A stretch of 32,170 nucleotides of DNA from Rhodobacterales bacterium (GCA_030540655.1 JAUNVT010000023.1:1-32170), one strand, 5' to 3'. Positions 1 to 10,281 are shown, counted from the first letter of the stretch. Notes: generated by a model from the letters alone, not told the origin. A program made the numbers and translations.

Positions 1-222
1 CAATTTTTCGAGGTGCTCTATAGCGGGTTCTCCCGCACGCGATCCAACATGCCCGGTGCCTTTGCCGTGGCGCAGACGGTCGAAGAAAAGCAACTCCACC
101 GTCCCTGGACCTATGTGAGACCTTTTGTTAGCAGTCTTACTGCCGTCGATCAGGCAAGCATGCTTAAAAATGAGGCGCATCCCGATCAGCGTATCGGCAA
201 TCTGGTGTTTTACCCAATGTGA
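1..222 (+). CDS. C-terminal end of an unidentified protein (5' partial)
   Basis: The frame is open from the first base of the window to a TGA at 220-222, so this is the last 73 codons of something that begins upstream. The peptide is hydrophilic, with an arginine-rich SRTRSNMPG stretch, then HRPWTYVRPF and a short tail GNLVFYPM. I do not recognise the family and see no catalytic motif. A second TGA follows directly at 223-225. The same frame then runs on to another short open stretch at 253-375, so this end may itself be broken. Because the adjoining gene is clearly a pseudogene, this fragment could be part of the same decaying segment. Confidence 0.4.
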   Translation, partial: QFFEVLYSGFSRTRSNMPGAFAVAQTVEEKQLHRPWTYVRPFVSSLTAVDQASMLKNEAHPDQRIGNLVFYPM

Positions 223-252
223 TGATTCCGATCCTGTTCGATTGTGCCGCCC

Positions 253-375
253 ATGTCCGATCCCATCTGGCCGATGGCCGCAGATTTCGGTCCAGATGGC
301 GAAGTTCTGAAAACTGACTGGCAACAGATGAAGCCGGGCGCACCGCTGTTCAAGGCTGCCTGCGCAAAAATCTGA
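253..375 (+). other. Short orphan open frame, possible gene remnant
   Basis: Forty codons open with ATG at 253 (peptide begins MSDPIWPMAADF and ends AACAKI). The frame is the same as that of the fragment ending at 222, separated from it by two stop codons. There is no convincing ribosome binding site. The composition looks protein-like rather than random, but I recognise no family. It is more likely a piece of a degraded gene than a functional small protein. Its stop codon lies one base before the start of the exonuclease pseudogene. Confidence 0.25.
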
Positions 376-376
376 G

Positions 377-1756
377 ATGATGAAGCGCAGCCTGCGCATA
401 ACGATATTCCTCTTTTGCCTCGCTACGCTGGGCAGCCTGAGCATCTCTTTTTTTGCCCTCTGGATGGGTTTTACATAGCTGGCCGATCCGGGTGCGCCGC
501 CTGCATTTTAACGGTGGGTCTGCTCGGCGGTTTTGGGATCTTGGGGCTGATCGTATTCATCTGGGTCTTGTTCGGCAAAAACGGCAGCAAATCTGTTGAG
601 GCCATTGCGGCCAGCCTGCGGGTGCGCGCGCATGTCAAGCTCGGCAATCCGATCGATTTGACCCATGCACAATACCTCAAGATCTGGCCCCGACCGCATC
701 TGCGCTGGGCGCGGTTCTGGACGAGGTGACGCGGACTCGCTCAAAGAAAGGCGACAGGCGCATCGCGACGTTGGAAACCCAGCGTGGCCAGCTTGTCGAA
801 ATCCTGTCCGATATTCCCACCGCGACCATTCTGGCCACGGCCAATCATCAGATCGTCCTTTACGATGGGCAGGCTGCGGCCTTCATTGAGAGAGTCGGCG
901 TGGCGCGGCTGAAAGCATCGGTCTTCGATTATCTGGAAAAATGGCTCCATTCTGGCTGCTCTGGATCCGATGGATGTCCGGGACAGCTCGCGCCAGAGGA
1001 TTACTTAACAAGCCATTGCGGCAGAATTTATTCAGGTCACATTCCGGGGTTCGGCGCGGGATCGGGGTCTACCCTGATGGTGGAGCCGCTGAAATGAAAT
1101 CCTCGGCGGCGCGGCCGCTGACCTGTGATTTTGACCTGCTGGGCTCAACACGCTCGGCCACCCTGCGTGATATACCGCCGCGGGATCTGGTCTGTAACGT
1201 ATTCGACAGCGAAACGACGGGCCTGAACCCCGCATCAGACGAAGTGGTGCAACTGGGGGCGGTCCGCATCGTCAATTCCCGGATTGTCCCTGGCGAGGTT
1301 TCCGACACTCTGGTCAATCCCGGCGGGCCCATTCCAAAAAGCTCGATTGCTGTCCACGGAATCGACAATGCAATGGTGGCGGGCGCGCCATGCTTTGGCG
1401 ATGTCTGCTTGCAATCCCATGAAATTCCCAGAAGGCTGCGCATAACGCCGCTTTTGATATCGCCTTTCTGAAGAAGGAAGCAGTCAGGTCAGGTCGGGTA
1501 ACATTTTTAACGAACCTGCCATCGACACGGTCCTGTTGCCGGCCGTGGTGTTTGGCGGATCCGCCACCCACACATTGGACGCAATCTGCGAACGTCTTGA
1601 AATAGACATCCCCTGCGGCATATGGCGATCGGCGATGCAATGGCGACCGCGCAGGTATTTGTCGCGATGCTGCAAATATGCGAAGGGCGCGGCATCGGCA
1701 CTTTTGGCGGGTTGAAGACGGAAATCAACAAACACAGCAGAATCCTGCGGGGCTGA
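377..1756 (+). pseudogene. Degraded membrane/PAS-like/3'-5' exonuclease protein (DNA polymerase III epsilon-type)
   Basis: Joining pieces in different frames rebuilds one protein. They are an N-terminal membrane helix (377-475), a second membrane segment with GLLGGFGILGLIVFIW (about 510-570), and a PAS-like stretch with EILSDIPTATILATANHQ (about 740-935). An exonuclease domain follows (about 1110-1750), with the ExoI-type FDSETTG, HGID and NAAFDIAFL, then DTVLLPAVVFGG, THTLDAICERL and GDAMATAQVF. The pieces are split by a TAG at 476-478, a TAA near 1006, a TGA at 1095-1097, and frameshifts near 507, 680, 935, 1010-1040, 1425, 1495 and 1618. From memory, Rhodobacteraceae homologues carry a histidine-kinase-like middle part, which would be largely missing here. 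The reading frame ends at TGA 1754-1756. DnaQ-family exonucleases proofread or trim DNA; this copy cannot make a full-length protein without multiple recoding events. Confidence 0.85.
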
Positions 1757-1957
1757 AAGGGGCAGGTGGCCCTGGATGCTCAGCTCGGCAGTGGCGGTAA
1801 TTTTCTGGGGAGGCCCGTCTTTATCTGCCCAGAAACAGGTTGCGAAGCGGCTGCCAAGCCTCCAATCATGCGCGCATTCATCCCGAGCATCGCGCGCGGT
1901 GCGATCCAGCCCCGGCCCCCTGGCCGGGGGTCACTTCAAATCAGGCAGTGTCCGGAC
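1757..1957 (+). other. Gene-free stretch before the rhomboid gene, with a GC-rich hairpin
   Basis: About 200 bases between the exonuclease remnant and the chosen rhomboid start. The rhomboid frame stays open upstream to an ATG at 1766, but that extension (AKPPIMRAF..RPPGRGSLQ) looks non-coding and lacks membrane character. A perfect 8-bp inverted repeat, CCCCGGCC/GGCCGGGG with a 4-nt loop, lies at 1910-1929. It has no T-tract, so it is not a convincing terminator. It would sit about 30 nt before the rhomboid start codon and could affect translation or transcription. Confidence 0.35.
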
Positions 1958-2626
1958 ATGAACTCCACCTCCTCAACGCACAGGCGACTGCGCTCAGCAC
2001 CACAACCCGGCGCGCCTGCATTCCTGTGGTGGCTGGTCGGCATCATGGCGCTGATCGAGTTGGTCCTGACCCTTTCATCTTATGGCATTTTCGGCACGCA
2101 AGACCTCAGGTGGCCCGCCTTTGCGCTGGGGGCATTCTGGCAGCCGCTTCTTTGGGGTGCGGCGCAACCGATCTATCCGGGACAGACCGTGCTGATGTTC
2201 TTGACATACGCCTTCCTGCATGGCGGGATGCTGCATCTGGCGATGAACAGCGTCGTTCTGTTATCGCTGGGAAAACATGTATGTTCCCATTTCGGGGCGC
2301 GCAGAACCCTGCTGGTGCTTTTTCTCGCGGCCGTCGGCGGGGCCGCCACCTTCGGCCTGCTCGCGCCCAGCGACGCTCCGATGATCGGCGCGTCCGGCGC
2401 TGTTTTTGGCCTGATCGGATTGTGGCAGGGGACCGATTACAGCGCGCGGCGGCGCTCCGGGCTTTCGGTGCAGCCGATCATTGTCGCTGTCCTCGGGCTC
2501 GTCGCGGCCAATATCGGCCTTATGTTTATCTTGGGTGGGGGACTTGCGTGGCAGGCCCATCTGGGCGGCTGGCTGGTGGGGTGGTTGGCAGCACAGGGCT
2601 TTGTCCGGCGCAGAGAGACAGTTTAA
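1958..2626 (+). CDS. Rhomboid-family intramembrane serine protease
   Basis: A 222-residue polytopic membrane protein. Rhomboid proteases cut substrate transmembrane helices within the bilayer using a Ser-His dyad. The dyad is visible: GASGA (about residues 144-148, Ser146) and a later HLGGWLVG (His201). The conserved HLAMN (about 93-97) of the second core helix and several hydrophobic segments fit too. I chose ATG 1958 because the family part begins soon after it and the frame further upstream looks non-coding; an ATG at 1766 is the alternative. No physiological substrate can be inferred. It stands alone between the exonuclease remnant and a secreted hydrolase gene, 121 nt before the latter. 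Confidence 0.85.
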   Translation: MNSTSSTHRRLRSAPQPGAPAFLWWLVGIMALIELVLTLSSYGIFGTQDLRWPAFALGAFWQPLLWGAAQPIYPGQTVLMFLTYAFLHGGMLHLAMNSVVLLSLGKHVCSHFGARRTLLVLFLAAVGGAATFGLLAPSDAPMIGASGAVFGLIGLWQGTDYSARRRSGLSVQPIIVAVLGLVAANIGLMFILGGGLAWQAHLGGWLVGWLAAQGFVRRRETV

Positions 2627-2747
2627 TCAGCGTCCCTTCTGGCCATGCGGCTCTTCTGCTGTCATCGTGGCAGGCGGTTACCGGAAGGGGCCGAGGCGTC
2701 TTTGCGTCGACCCGGGCCCCCTGAACGTTGCAGAAGGAGACGAAAGA

Positions 2748-3488
2748 ATGAAGATCACCTATTCCACCCTGATTGCCACCGCCCTGATGGCCGCGCCTGC
2801 GCTGGCAGAGGATGTGTCCTACAAGGTGGGCGACGAGGATATGACAGGCTATTGGGCCGCAGCCAAGGAGCCGCGCGGACTGGTTCTCATCGTGCATGAC
2901 TGGGACGGCCTGACGGATTACGAACGCAAGCGCGCCGATATGCTGGCCGAAATGGGTTTTGACGCTTTCGCGCTTGATATGTTCGGGCAGGACACGCCCG
3001 TGGAAACACTGGACCACCGCCTTGCCGCGACCGGCGCGCTTTATGATGACCGCGAACGTATGCGCACCTTGATAAAAGCGGGCGTAGAGCAGGCACGCGA
3101 GCACTCGAAAGCCAAGAACATGGTCGTGATGGGCTACTGTTTTGGCGGAGCGACGGCCCTCGAGATGGCGCGCAGCGATATGGGATCGGAGGCGCTGGGT
3201 TACGCGACGTTCCATGGCGGGCTGGACACGCCGGAAGGAGAAACCTGGACCGGTGAGGAACCACCGCTGCTTGTGATGCACGGCGGCGCGGACACGTCGA
3301 TCTCGCTGGAGGATGTGGCAGATTTCACATCCCGGCTGGAAGACGCAGGCAACACCTATACGGTCGAGATATATTCCGGCGCGCCGCACGGTTTTTCGGT
3401 CATCGGCTCCGACACCTATGATGCGCGGGCCGATGAGGAGAGTTGGACATCCTTTGAGAAATTCCTGAACGAACTGACCTCCGAATAA
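2748..3488 (+). CDS. Dienelactone hydrolase family protein with signal peptide
   Basis: A 246-residue alpha/beta hydrolase. The N-terminus MKITYSTLIATALMAAPALA is a Sec-type signal ending in ALA before EDV, so the protein is probably exported to the periplasm. The triad of the dienelactone hydrolase family is present: Cys131 in GYCFGG, Asp182 in HGGAD and His214 in GAPHGF. Family members hydrolyse dienelactones in aromatic degradation, but many have other ester or lactone substrates. No aromatic-catabolism genes lie nearby, so the substrate is unknown. The start at 2748 follows a good AGAAGGAGA ribosome binding site at about 2731-2739; the open frame further upstream is a shadow of the rhomboid gene. 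Confidence 0.85.
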   Translation: MKITYSTLIATALMAAPALAEDVSYKVGDEDMTGYWAAAKEPRGLVLIVHDWDGLTDYERKRADMLAEMGFDAFALDMFGQDTPVETLDHRLAATGALYDDRERMRTLIKAGVEQAREHSKAKNMVVMGYCFGGATALEMARSDMGSEALGYATFHGGLDTPEGETWTGEEPPLLVMHGGADTSISLEDVADFTSRLEDAGNTYTVEIYSGAPHGFSVIGSDTYDARADEESWTSFEKFLNELTSE

Positions 3489-3507
3489 TCAGGCCGGGGG
3501 CTGGTTT

Positions 3508-3529
3508 CTGCTCGGTTCAGGCCGAGCAG
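3508..3529. terminator. Hairpin between convergent genes
   Basis: A perfect 8-bp inverted repeat, CTGCTCGG/CCGAGCAG with a 6-nt loop, spans the stop codon of the minus-strand radical SAM gene. It lies 20 nt after the hydrolase stop. There is no T-tract on either strand, so it may only be a weak bidirectional terminator or an mRNA-end stabiliser. Confidence 0.35.
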
Positions 3530-4464
3530 GTCGCCCCGCCCAGCACGCAAAACTTGGCGCAGTGGGGATGGTTCAGCGAAACGGCGCGTTCGGCATCGGC
3601 GAGGGTATGGCCCAGCTCGAATTCGGGCGCATAAGGCAGAAGGGTGCAGGCCAGAACGGCGGGGCGGTCTGCACCCTTGCGCTTGACCACCATGCGCGAG
3701 GAGGCGCACATGACGTCGCCGGGGGACTTGCCCAGAATATCCCAGCAGGCAGTGGTGATTTCAGGCACCTCTACCGTGTCGTCCATTTCCGGAAACAGCA
3801 CCGTGGCGCCCGGATCCATCGCATCAATGTCAAACCTGTGCCGCGCAAACAGCGCGGCATATCCTGCGCGGCCCTCTGCCTCACTCTCGCCCCAGACGGT
3901 GCGGCCCGCGACCGCCATCGCGATGCCAGTATCGCGCAGCCACTGCATCCCCTTGATCGTGGTGGAATACGCGCCACTGCCACGTTCGATATCGTGCAGC
4001 GCTTCCGACCAGTGATCGAGCGATATACGCAGCGTCATCCTGCCGGGAAAATCACGCTCAAGCTGGCGCAGCCCATCCTGCATCTTCGGCCGCATCATGG
4101 GGCGCATCGCATTGGTCAGGATCAACAGTTTATAACCGCGCAACAGGGCGGCACGGGCCATGCCAATCATCTGGGGGTTCATGAACGGCTCACCACCGGT
4201 AAAGGCGATCTCGCTCACCGGCCAGCGCCGTTCGGCAATCTGATCCAGATAATCGCTGACCTCCGTCTGGGTGATGTAGACCAGGGCGTCATTGGAGGGC
4301 GAGGAGGCAATATAGCAATTGACGCATTCAATATTGCACAGCGTGCCGGTATTGAACCACAATGTCTGAGGCTGCGTCAGCGCCACTTGCGCGCGCGGCG
4401 CGCCGCCGGCAGTGACGTGCCGATCCTGAAACTTGCCCATATTCGCGGCGGCGCTGTCTTTCAT
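3517..4464 (-). CDS. Radical SAM protein with cysteine-rich C-terminus
   Basis: A 315-residue protein. The radical SAM cluster motif CNIECVNC (Cys43, 47, 50) binds a [4Fe-4S] cluster that cleaves S-adenosylmethionine; TGGEP (about 89-93) is the usual SAM-contacting motif. Six further cysteines lie in the C-terminal third (240, 253, 273, 302, 306, 313), which suggests an auxiliary Fe-S cluster of the SPASM/twitch kind. I chose ATG at 4464, preceded by AGGAAAAGA, over an in-frame ATG at 4560 that would overlap the upstream region of zwf. The gene stands alone, divergent from zwf, with no adjacent peptide substrate or partner. The reaction is unknown; proteins with this layout modify peptides, tRNA or cofactors. 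Confidence 0.85.
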   Translation of the reverse strand: MKDSAAANMGKFQDRHVTAGGAPRAQVALTQPQTLWFNTGTLCNIECVNCYIASSPSNDALVYITQTEVSDYLDQIAERRWPVSEIAFTGGEPFMNPQMIGMARAALLRGYKLLILTNAMRPMMRPKMQDGLRQLERDFPGRMTLRISLDHWSEALHDIERGSGAYSTTIKGMQWLRDTGIAMAVAGRTVWGESEAEGRAGYAALFARHRFDIDAMDPGATVLFPEMDDTVEVPEITTACWDILGKSPGDVMCASSRMVVKRKGADRPAVLACTLLPYAPEFELGHTLADAERAVSLNHPHCAKFCVLGGATCSA

Positions 4465-4545
4465 TCTTTTCCTGCCATATTCTCCGAGGAACTGAATAAC
4501 GTGGGGCGAATACGGAGGAAAGCGAGCCCGCCATGTCTGACATAG

Positions 4546-4573
4546 TTGTGAACGTGGCATGGCCTGTTAAACT
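4546..4573 (+). promoter_or_regulatory. Possible sigma-70-type promoter of zwf
   Basis: TTGTGA (4546-4551) and TAAACT (4568-4573) are separated by 16 nt and lie 25 nt before the zwf start. Both hexamers are imperfect. The position in the 133-bp divergent gap supports it, but the call is by eye. Confidence 0.35.
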
Positions 4574-4597
4574 GCGTGGATCGCAAGGAGAAAGTCT

Positions 4598-6055
4598 ATG
4601 GTATCGCGCGTCATTCCCGTCCAGCCGTTCGATCTGGTGGTGTTTGGCGGCACCGGCGATCTGGCGCGGCGCAAGATTCTTCCGGCGTTGTTTCGCCGCT
4701 TTTGCGCGGGCCAGATGGACGGTGGCGCGCGGGTGATCGGGGCGGCGCGCGGTGAGATGGATGGCGCCGCCTATCGCGCATTCACGCGCGATGCGATTAG
4801 CGAATTTGGCGGCGACCCTGTCGAGATGGAGGCGCATCTGTCAGCTTTTCTGGAACAGCTCGACTATGTCGCGCTGGATGCCAATGGTGATGACGGGTGG
4901 GATGATCTGGTCGGCAGGCTGGATGATGGGGACCGGATCCGCGCGTTCTATTTTTCCGTCGGGCCCTCGCTCTTCGGTCCGCTGGCGACGCGGCTCTACG
5001 ATCATGGGCTGGCTTCGCCCCGCTGCCGGATCGTGGTGGAAAAGCCCTTTGGCCGCGATCGCAGTTCCGCGCAGAAGCTGAACGCGGTGCTGGCCCAGCA
5101 CTTCGACGAGACGCAGATTTACCGCATCGATCATTATCTGGGCAAGGAAACGGTCCAGAACCTGATGGCGATCCGCTTTGCCAACACGTTGTTCGAGCCG
5201 CTCTGGAACAGCCAATATGTCGATCACATCCAGATCACCGTGGCCGAATCGGGCGGCGTCGGCACGCGCGGCGGCTATTATGACAAGTCGGGTGCCATGC
5301 GGGACATGGTGCAGAACCACATCATGCAGCTTCTGTGCCTGACCGCGATGGAGCCGCCTGCAAAATACGATCCCGATTCGGTTCGCGACGAAAAGTTGAA
5401 GGTGATCCGTGCGCTGGACCCTGTCGAACCCGAAGGCGTTGTGCGTGGCCAGTATGAGGGGACAGATACGCTGCCCGGCTACCGCAATGAGGTCGAGAAT
5501 CGCGATACCACCACCGAAAGTTTTGTTGCGCTGAAGGCGCGGATCAGCAACTGGCGCTGGGCGGGAACGCCTTTTTATCTGCGAACCGGCAAAAGGCTGC
5601 GTGCGCGGGCCAGCGAAATCGCCGTTGTCTTCAAGGACGCCCCGCATTCGATTTTCGGCTCCGATTCGGGGCGGCACCGCAATATTCTCACCATTCGCCT
5701 GCAACCCAATGAAGGGATCGAGATGGGCGTCACCATCAAGGAGCCGGGACCGGGCGGCATGCGTCTTGTGGACGTGCCGCTGGACATGACATTCTCCGAG
5801 GCTTTGGGACCGCAGTCAGAATACGTTCCCGACGCCTATGAACGACTGATCATGGATGTCATCCGGGGCGATCAGACGCTTTTCATGCGCGGCGACGAGG
5901 TCGAGGCAGCCTGGGCGTGGGTCGATCCGATCATCGAGCGGTGGGATGTGGCCGGCACGCAGCCAGCGCTTTACAGTACCGGCAGTTCCGGTCCAGATGA
6001 TGCGCTGGCCCTCATTCATCGTGACGGGCGCCGCTGGCGGGAGATACGACCATGA
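4598..6055 (+). CDS. zwf: Glucose-6-phosphate 1-dehydrogenase
   Basis: A 485-residue enzyme that oxidises glucose-6-phosphate to 6-phosphogluconolactone with NAD(P)+, the entry step to the oxidative pentose phosphate and Entner-Doudoroff pathways. The Rossmann nucleotide-binding motif GGTGDLARRK lies at residues 17-26. EKPFG follows at about 148-152 and the signature active-site RIDHYLGKE at 176-184. The length is typical of bacterial enzymes. The start at 4598 has AAGGAGA just upstream. Its TGA overlaps the ATG of pgl (ATGA), so the two are translationally coupled; pgi follows, making a compact three-gene operon. It is divergent from a radical SAM gene with which it has no evident functional link. 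Confidence 0.97.
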   Translation: MVSRVIPVQPFDLVVFGGTGDLARRKILPALFRRFCAGQMDGGARVIGAARGEMDGAAYRAFTRDAISEFGGDPVEMEAHLSAFLEQLDYVALDANGDDGWDDLVGRLDDGDRIRAFYFSVGPSLFGPLATRLYDHGLASPRCRIVVEKPFGRDRSSAQKLNAVLAQHFDETQIYRIDHYLGKETVQNLMAIRFANTLFEPLWNSQYVDHIQITVAESGGVGTRGGYYDKSGAMRDMVQNHIMQLLCLTAMEPPAKYDPDSVRDEKLKVIRALDPVEPEGVVRGQYEGTDTLPGYRNEVENRDTTTESFVALKARISNWRWAGTPFYLRTGKRLRARASEIAVVFKDAPHSIFGSDSGRHRNILTIRLQPNEGIEMGVTIKEPGPGGMRLVDVPLDMTFSEALGPQSEYVPDAYERLIMDVIRGDQTLFMRGDEVEAAWAWVDPIIERWDVAGTQPALYSTGSSGPDDALALIHRDGRRWREIRP

Positions 6056-6723
6056 ACTTGCAGGAATACCCCGATGCTGAATTCATGGCGATGGGACTGG
6101 CTGATGCGATCTCGGCGCAGTTGAACATCGCCCTTCGGCAGCGCGACCGCGCGCTGCTGGTCGTTCCGGGGGGCACGACGCCGGCCGCGGTGTTCGACAC
6201 ATTATGCGGTGCCCGGCTGGAGTGGAACCGGGTCGATATCCTGCCAAGCGACGAGCGCTGGAGACCGCAGGCGCATATCCGGTCGAACGCGGGCATGATC
6301 GCCCGGCATCTGATCTGCGAGCGCGCCGCCGGGGCGACATTGCTGCCGCTGTATGTCGAAGACCTCTCGCCCGAGGAAGCGGCGCCGAGGCTGGCCGATG
6401 ACCTTGCGCCCCGCCTGCCCATCGATGTGGCCCTGCTGGGGATGGGAGCCGATATGCATACCGCGTCCCTCTTTCCGAACGCGCCGGGGCTGAAGGACGC
6501 TCTGGCGCATGATGCTCCCCTCGTGCTGCCGGTGCGGATCGAAAGCGAGCCGGAGCCACGCGTGACGCTGGCCGCGCATGTGCTGAAAAACGCCATGCAC
6601 CTGCATATCGTCATCACCGGCGATGCCAAGCGCGACGCATTGGAGCGCGCAAAGGGAAAGGATGCGCTGATTGCACCCGTCGCCGCCCTTCTGGACGATG
6701 CCACCGTGCATTGGGCGCCCTGA
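6052..6723 (+). CDS. pgl: 6-phosphogluconolactonase
   Basis: A 223-residue DevB/SOL-type lactonase that hydrolyses 6-phosphogluconolactone, the product of Zwf, to 6-phosphogluconate in the cytoplasm. Family signatures are visible: VPGGTTP near residues 38-44, then PSDERW, and [15 protein letters not shown] in the second half. Its start overlaps the zwf stop by 4 nt, and pgi starts 2 nt after its stop. This is the expected order for a polycistronic unit with coupled translation. The length is normal and there is no sign of damage. Confidence 0.95.
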   Translation: MNLQEYPDAEFMAMGLADAISAQLNIALRQRDRALLVVPGGTTPAAVFDTLCGARLEWNRVDILPSDERWRPQAHIRSNAGMIARHLICERAAGATLLPLYVEDLSPEEAAPRLADDLAPRLPIDVALLGMGADMHTASLFPNAPGLKDALAHDAPLVLPVRIESEPEPRVTLAAHVLKNAMHLHIVITGDAKRDALERAKGKDALIAPVAALLDDATVHWAP

Positions 6724-6724
6724 G

Positions 6725-8338
6725 ATGTGGCGTGATCTGAAGGTGCTGGCCGAAAAGTCCCGCGGACGGGGCATCGCGTCCCTCTTTGGCGCCGGACGCG
6801 CTGCCGACTTCTCGGTCGAGGCGGACGGGCTTTTTCTGGATTACTCCAAGACGGCGATTGACTCGAATGCCCGCTCGGCGCTGGTCGCACTTGTTGATCA
6901 GTGTGGCGTGCCCGAGCGGCGGGAGGCTATGTTCACCGGCGCGCCCATCAACCAGACGGAAGACCGCGCCGTGCTGCATACCGCGCTGCGGAACCTGTCC
7001 GGAGGGCCGGTCGTCGTGGATGGCGCCGATGTCATGCCGGGCGTGCTGCGGACATTGGCGCGGATGAAATCCTTTGCAGGGATGGTGCGCAGCGGCGCAT
7101 ATCACGGGGCAGGCGGCTCTTTCACCGATGTGGTCAATATCGGCATCGGTGGATCGCATCTGGGCCCCGACATGGCTGTGCGCGCGCTGTCTCCCTACGC
7201 GGACGGGCCGCGCTGCCATTTCGTGTCCAACGTGGATGGCGCAGACATATCCGATACGCTGGCGCGGCTGGATCCGGCGCGTACGCTGATACTGGTCGCG
7301 TCCAAGACCTTTACCACGACCGAGACGATGACCAACGCGGCCACCGCACGGAAATGGATGGCCGCCGGCGTTGATAATCCGGGGGCGCAGTTTGTTGCGC
7401 TGTCCTCGGCGGCCGAAAAGGCGGCGGAATGGGGCATTGACGCCACCCGCGTCTTTGGCTTCGAGGATTGGGTCGGCGGGCGCTATTCCATCTGGGGGCC
7501 GGTCGGCCTCTCGCTGATGATTGCCATCGGAGCCGAGGCCTTTACCGATTTCCTGCTCGGAGCCGAGGCGATGGACGTTCATTTCCGCACTGCCGGGGCA
7601 GGACGGAACATGCCGGTCATGCTGGCGCTGGTCGGGCTCTGGCACACACATGCCTGCGGTTATGCGACCCGCGCCGTACTCCCCTATGATCAGCGGCTTG
7701 GCCGTCTTCCGGCCTATCTGCAACAGCTCGAAATGGAGTCGAACGGCAAGAGCGTGGCGATGGACGGGCATCGCCTCAGCCACCCTTCGGGGCCTGTCGT
7801 CTGGGGCGAGCCGGGCACCAATGGGCAGCATGCCTTCTATCAGCTTATCCATCAGGGAACCGCCATTGTCCCCTGCGAATTTCTGGTGGCGGCGCGCGGT
7901 CACGAGCCGCAACTGGCGCATCACCATACCTTGCTGGTGGCCAATTGTCTGGCGCAATCCGAGGCACTGATGCAGGGGCGCGATCTTGATACCGCGCGGG
8001 TCCTGATGCAGGAGAAGGGTTTTTCCGGCCCCGAGTTGGAGCGTCAGGCGCGACACAGGGTTTTTCCGGGCGGGCGCCCGTCCACGACCCTGATCTATGA
8101 TCTTCTGACGCCTTACCGACTGGGCCAGATCATCGCTCTATATGAACATCGGGTGTTTGTGGAAGGGGTAGTGCTGGGCATCAATTCATTCGATCAATGG
8201 GGGGTCGAACTGGGCAAGGAATTGGCCAACGCGATTGCCCCTATTCTGAAAGGAAGCGTGCCGGTGGACGCCAAGGACGGGTCCACAAGGCAACTGGTAA
8301 AATTCGTTCAGGCGCATCGCGAGGGGCCCGCGTCTTGA
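6725..8338 (+). CDS. pgi: Glucose-6-phosphate isomerase
   Basis: A 537-residue phosphoglucose isomerase that interconverts glucose-6-phosphate and fructose-6-phosphate. Sugar-phosphate-binding segments are visible: [12 protein letters not shown], then [10 protein letters not shown], and later WGVELGK near the C-terminus. I chose ATG 6725 (protein begins [11 protein letters not shown]) rather than an in-frame ATG at 6671, because the latter would run 53 nt into pgl. The start lies 2 nt after the pgl stop. With zwf and pgl it places the isomerase beside the oxidative branch, which would let gluconeogenic fructose-6-phosphate recycle into the Entner-Doudoroff route. Confidence 0.96.
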   Translation: MWRDLKVLAEKSRGRGIASLFGAGRAADFSVEADGLFLDYSKTAIDSNARSALVALVDQCGVPERREAMFTGAPINQTEDRAVLHTALRNLSGGPVVVDGADVMPGVLRTLARMKSFAGMVRSGAYHGAGGSFTDVVNIGIGGSHLGPDMAVRALSPYADGPRCHFVSNVDGADISDTLARLDPARTLILVASKTFTTTETMTNAATARKWMAAGVDNPGAQFVALSSAAEKAAEWGIDATRVFGFEDWVGGRYSIWGPVGLSLMIAIGAEAFTDFLLGAEAMDVHFRTAGAGRNMPVMLALVGLWHTHACGYATRAVLPYDQRLGRLPAYLQQLEMESNGKSVAMDGHRLSHPSGPVVWGEPGTNGQHAFYQLIHQGTAIVPCEFLVAARGHEPQLAHHHTLLVANCLAQSEALMQGRDLDTARVLMQEKGFSGPELERQARHRVFPGGRPSTTLIYDLLTPYRLGQIIALYEHRVFVEGVVLGINSFDQWGVELGKELANAIAPILKGSVPVDAKDGSTRQLVKFVQAHREGPAS

Positions 8339-8539
8339 TCACACAGTGTCGTAGTCTGGAGATCCTGAAGTAGAAAACTAGGATTTTGGTCATCTTGCAG
8401 AATATTTGCATTTTTCGGGAACCGATTTCCACTGCATGCGTTTGCGTCATTGGACGTTGGGACAGGTGGGTTTTGAAGCCCCACTGCGCTTTGGCGCCTG
8501 CGTTTTTGAATGAGAAAAATAGCGACTTAGGAGACTACC

Positions 8540-8815
8540 ATGAAGAATTGGATAACCGCGATTGCGTGTACTGCAATGCTGGGTCTGGGCGCGTGCGATA
8601 ACATGACGTCACAGCAGCGCACTGTGGCCGGTGCAACAGGCGGCGCAGCGGCCGGTTTGGTTACCGCCGAAGCGTTGGGCATGAACAGCAACTGGCGTCT
8701 GATTTCGGCCCTTGGCGGCGCGGCAGCAGGCACAATGGTGGCGCAGAATACCAATCGCACCGTTTGCGCATATGCGCGGGGCGACGGCACATATTACGAG
8801 GCGCCGTGCCCGTAA
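8540..8815 (+). CDS. Small glycine-rich lipoprotein
   Basis: A 91-residue protein with a lipoprotein signal: a short positive start, a hydrophobic stretch, then LGAC with Cys19 as the likely lipidation site. The mature part has glycine-rich segments, GATGGAAAGL and ALGGAAAG, resembling the glycine-zipper segments of small outer-membrane lipoproteins. Two further cysteines (CAYARG, APCP) lie near the C-terminus and could form a disulfide. A good TAGGAGA site precedes the start. It stands alone, 201 nt after pgi, and is followed by a strong terminator. The exact function is unknown; an envelope-structural role is an inference. Confidence 0.8.
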   Translation: MKNWITAIACTAMLGLGACDNMTSQQRTVAGATGGAAAGLVTAEALGMNSNWRLISALGGAAAGTMVAQNTNRTVCAYARGDGTYYEAPCP

Positions 8816-8881
8816 TTGGGCGAGTCCTGCGATTTGACCAGTGGGTGGTTTGACCGCAAGGTTATCTGAGCGTTCTTCTGA

Positions 8882-8909
8882 AGGCGCGGCATATTCGCCG
8901 CGCCTTTTT
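8882..8909 (+). terminator. Rho-independent terminator of the lipoprotein gene
   Basis: A 9-bp GC-rich stem, AGGCGCGGC/GCCGCGCCT with a 6-nt loop, ends in a run of five T (8905-8909). It lies 66 nt after the lipoprotein stop and 11 nt from the converging enolase gene. On the other strand the stem lacks a T-run, so it mainly serves the plus strand. Confidence 0.85.
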
Positions 8910-8920
8910 GCGCGTTGCGC

Positions 8921-10246
<1,326 letters not shown>

Positions 10247-10281
10247 TTATCCTAGCGCCGCTTTGGATGGAAATACTACCG

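Noticed and set aside
1910..1929. Perfect 8-bp GC hairpin as a terminator
   Set aside because: No T-run follows on either strand and it lies just before a start codon; listed only as part of the gene-free stretch.
6614..8056. A 480-codon minus-strand frame opposite pgi
   Set aside because: Antisense shadow of pgi caused by high GC at third codon positions; no protein-like features.
8386..8601. A 71-codon frame starting in the pgi-lipoprotein gap
   Set aside because: It has no ribosome binding site and runs into the lipoprotein gene in another frame; composition is not protein-like.
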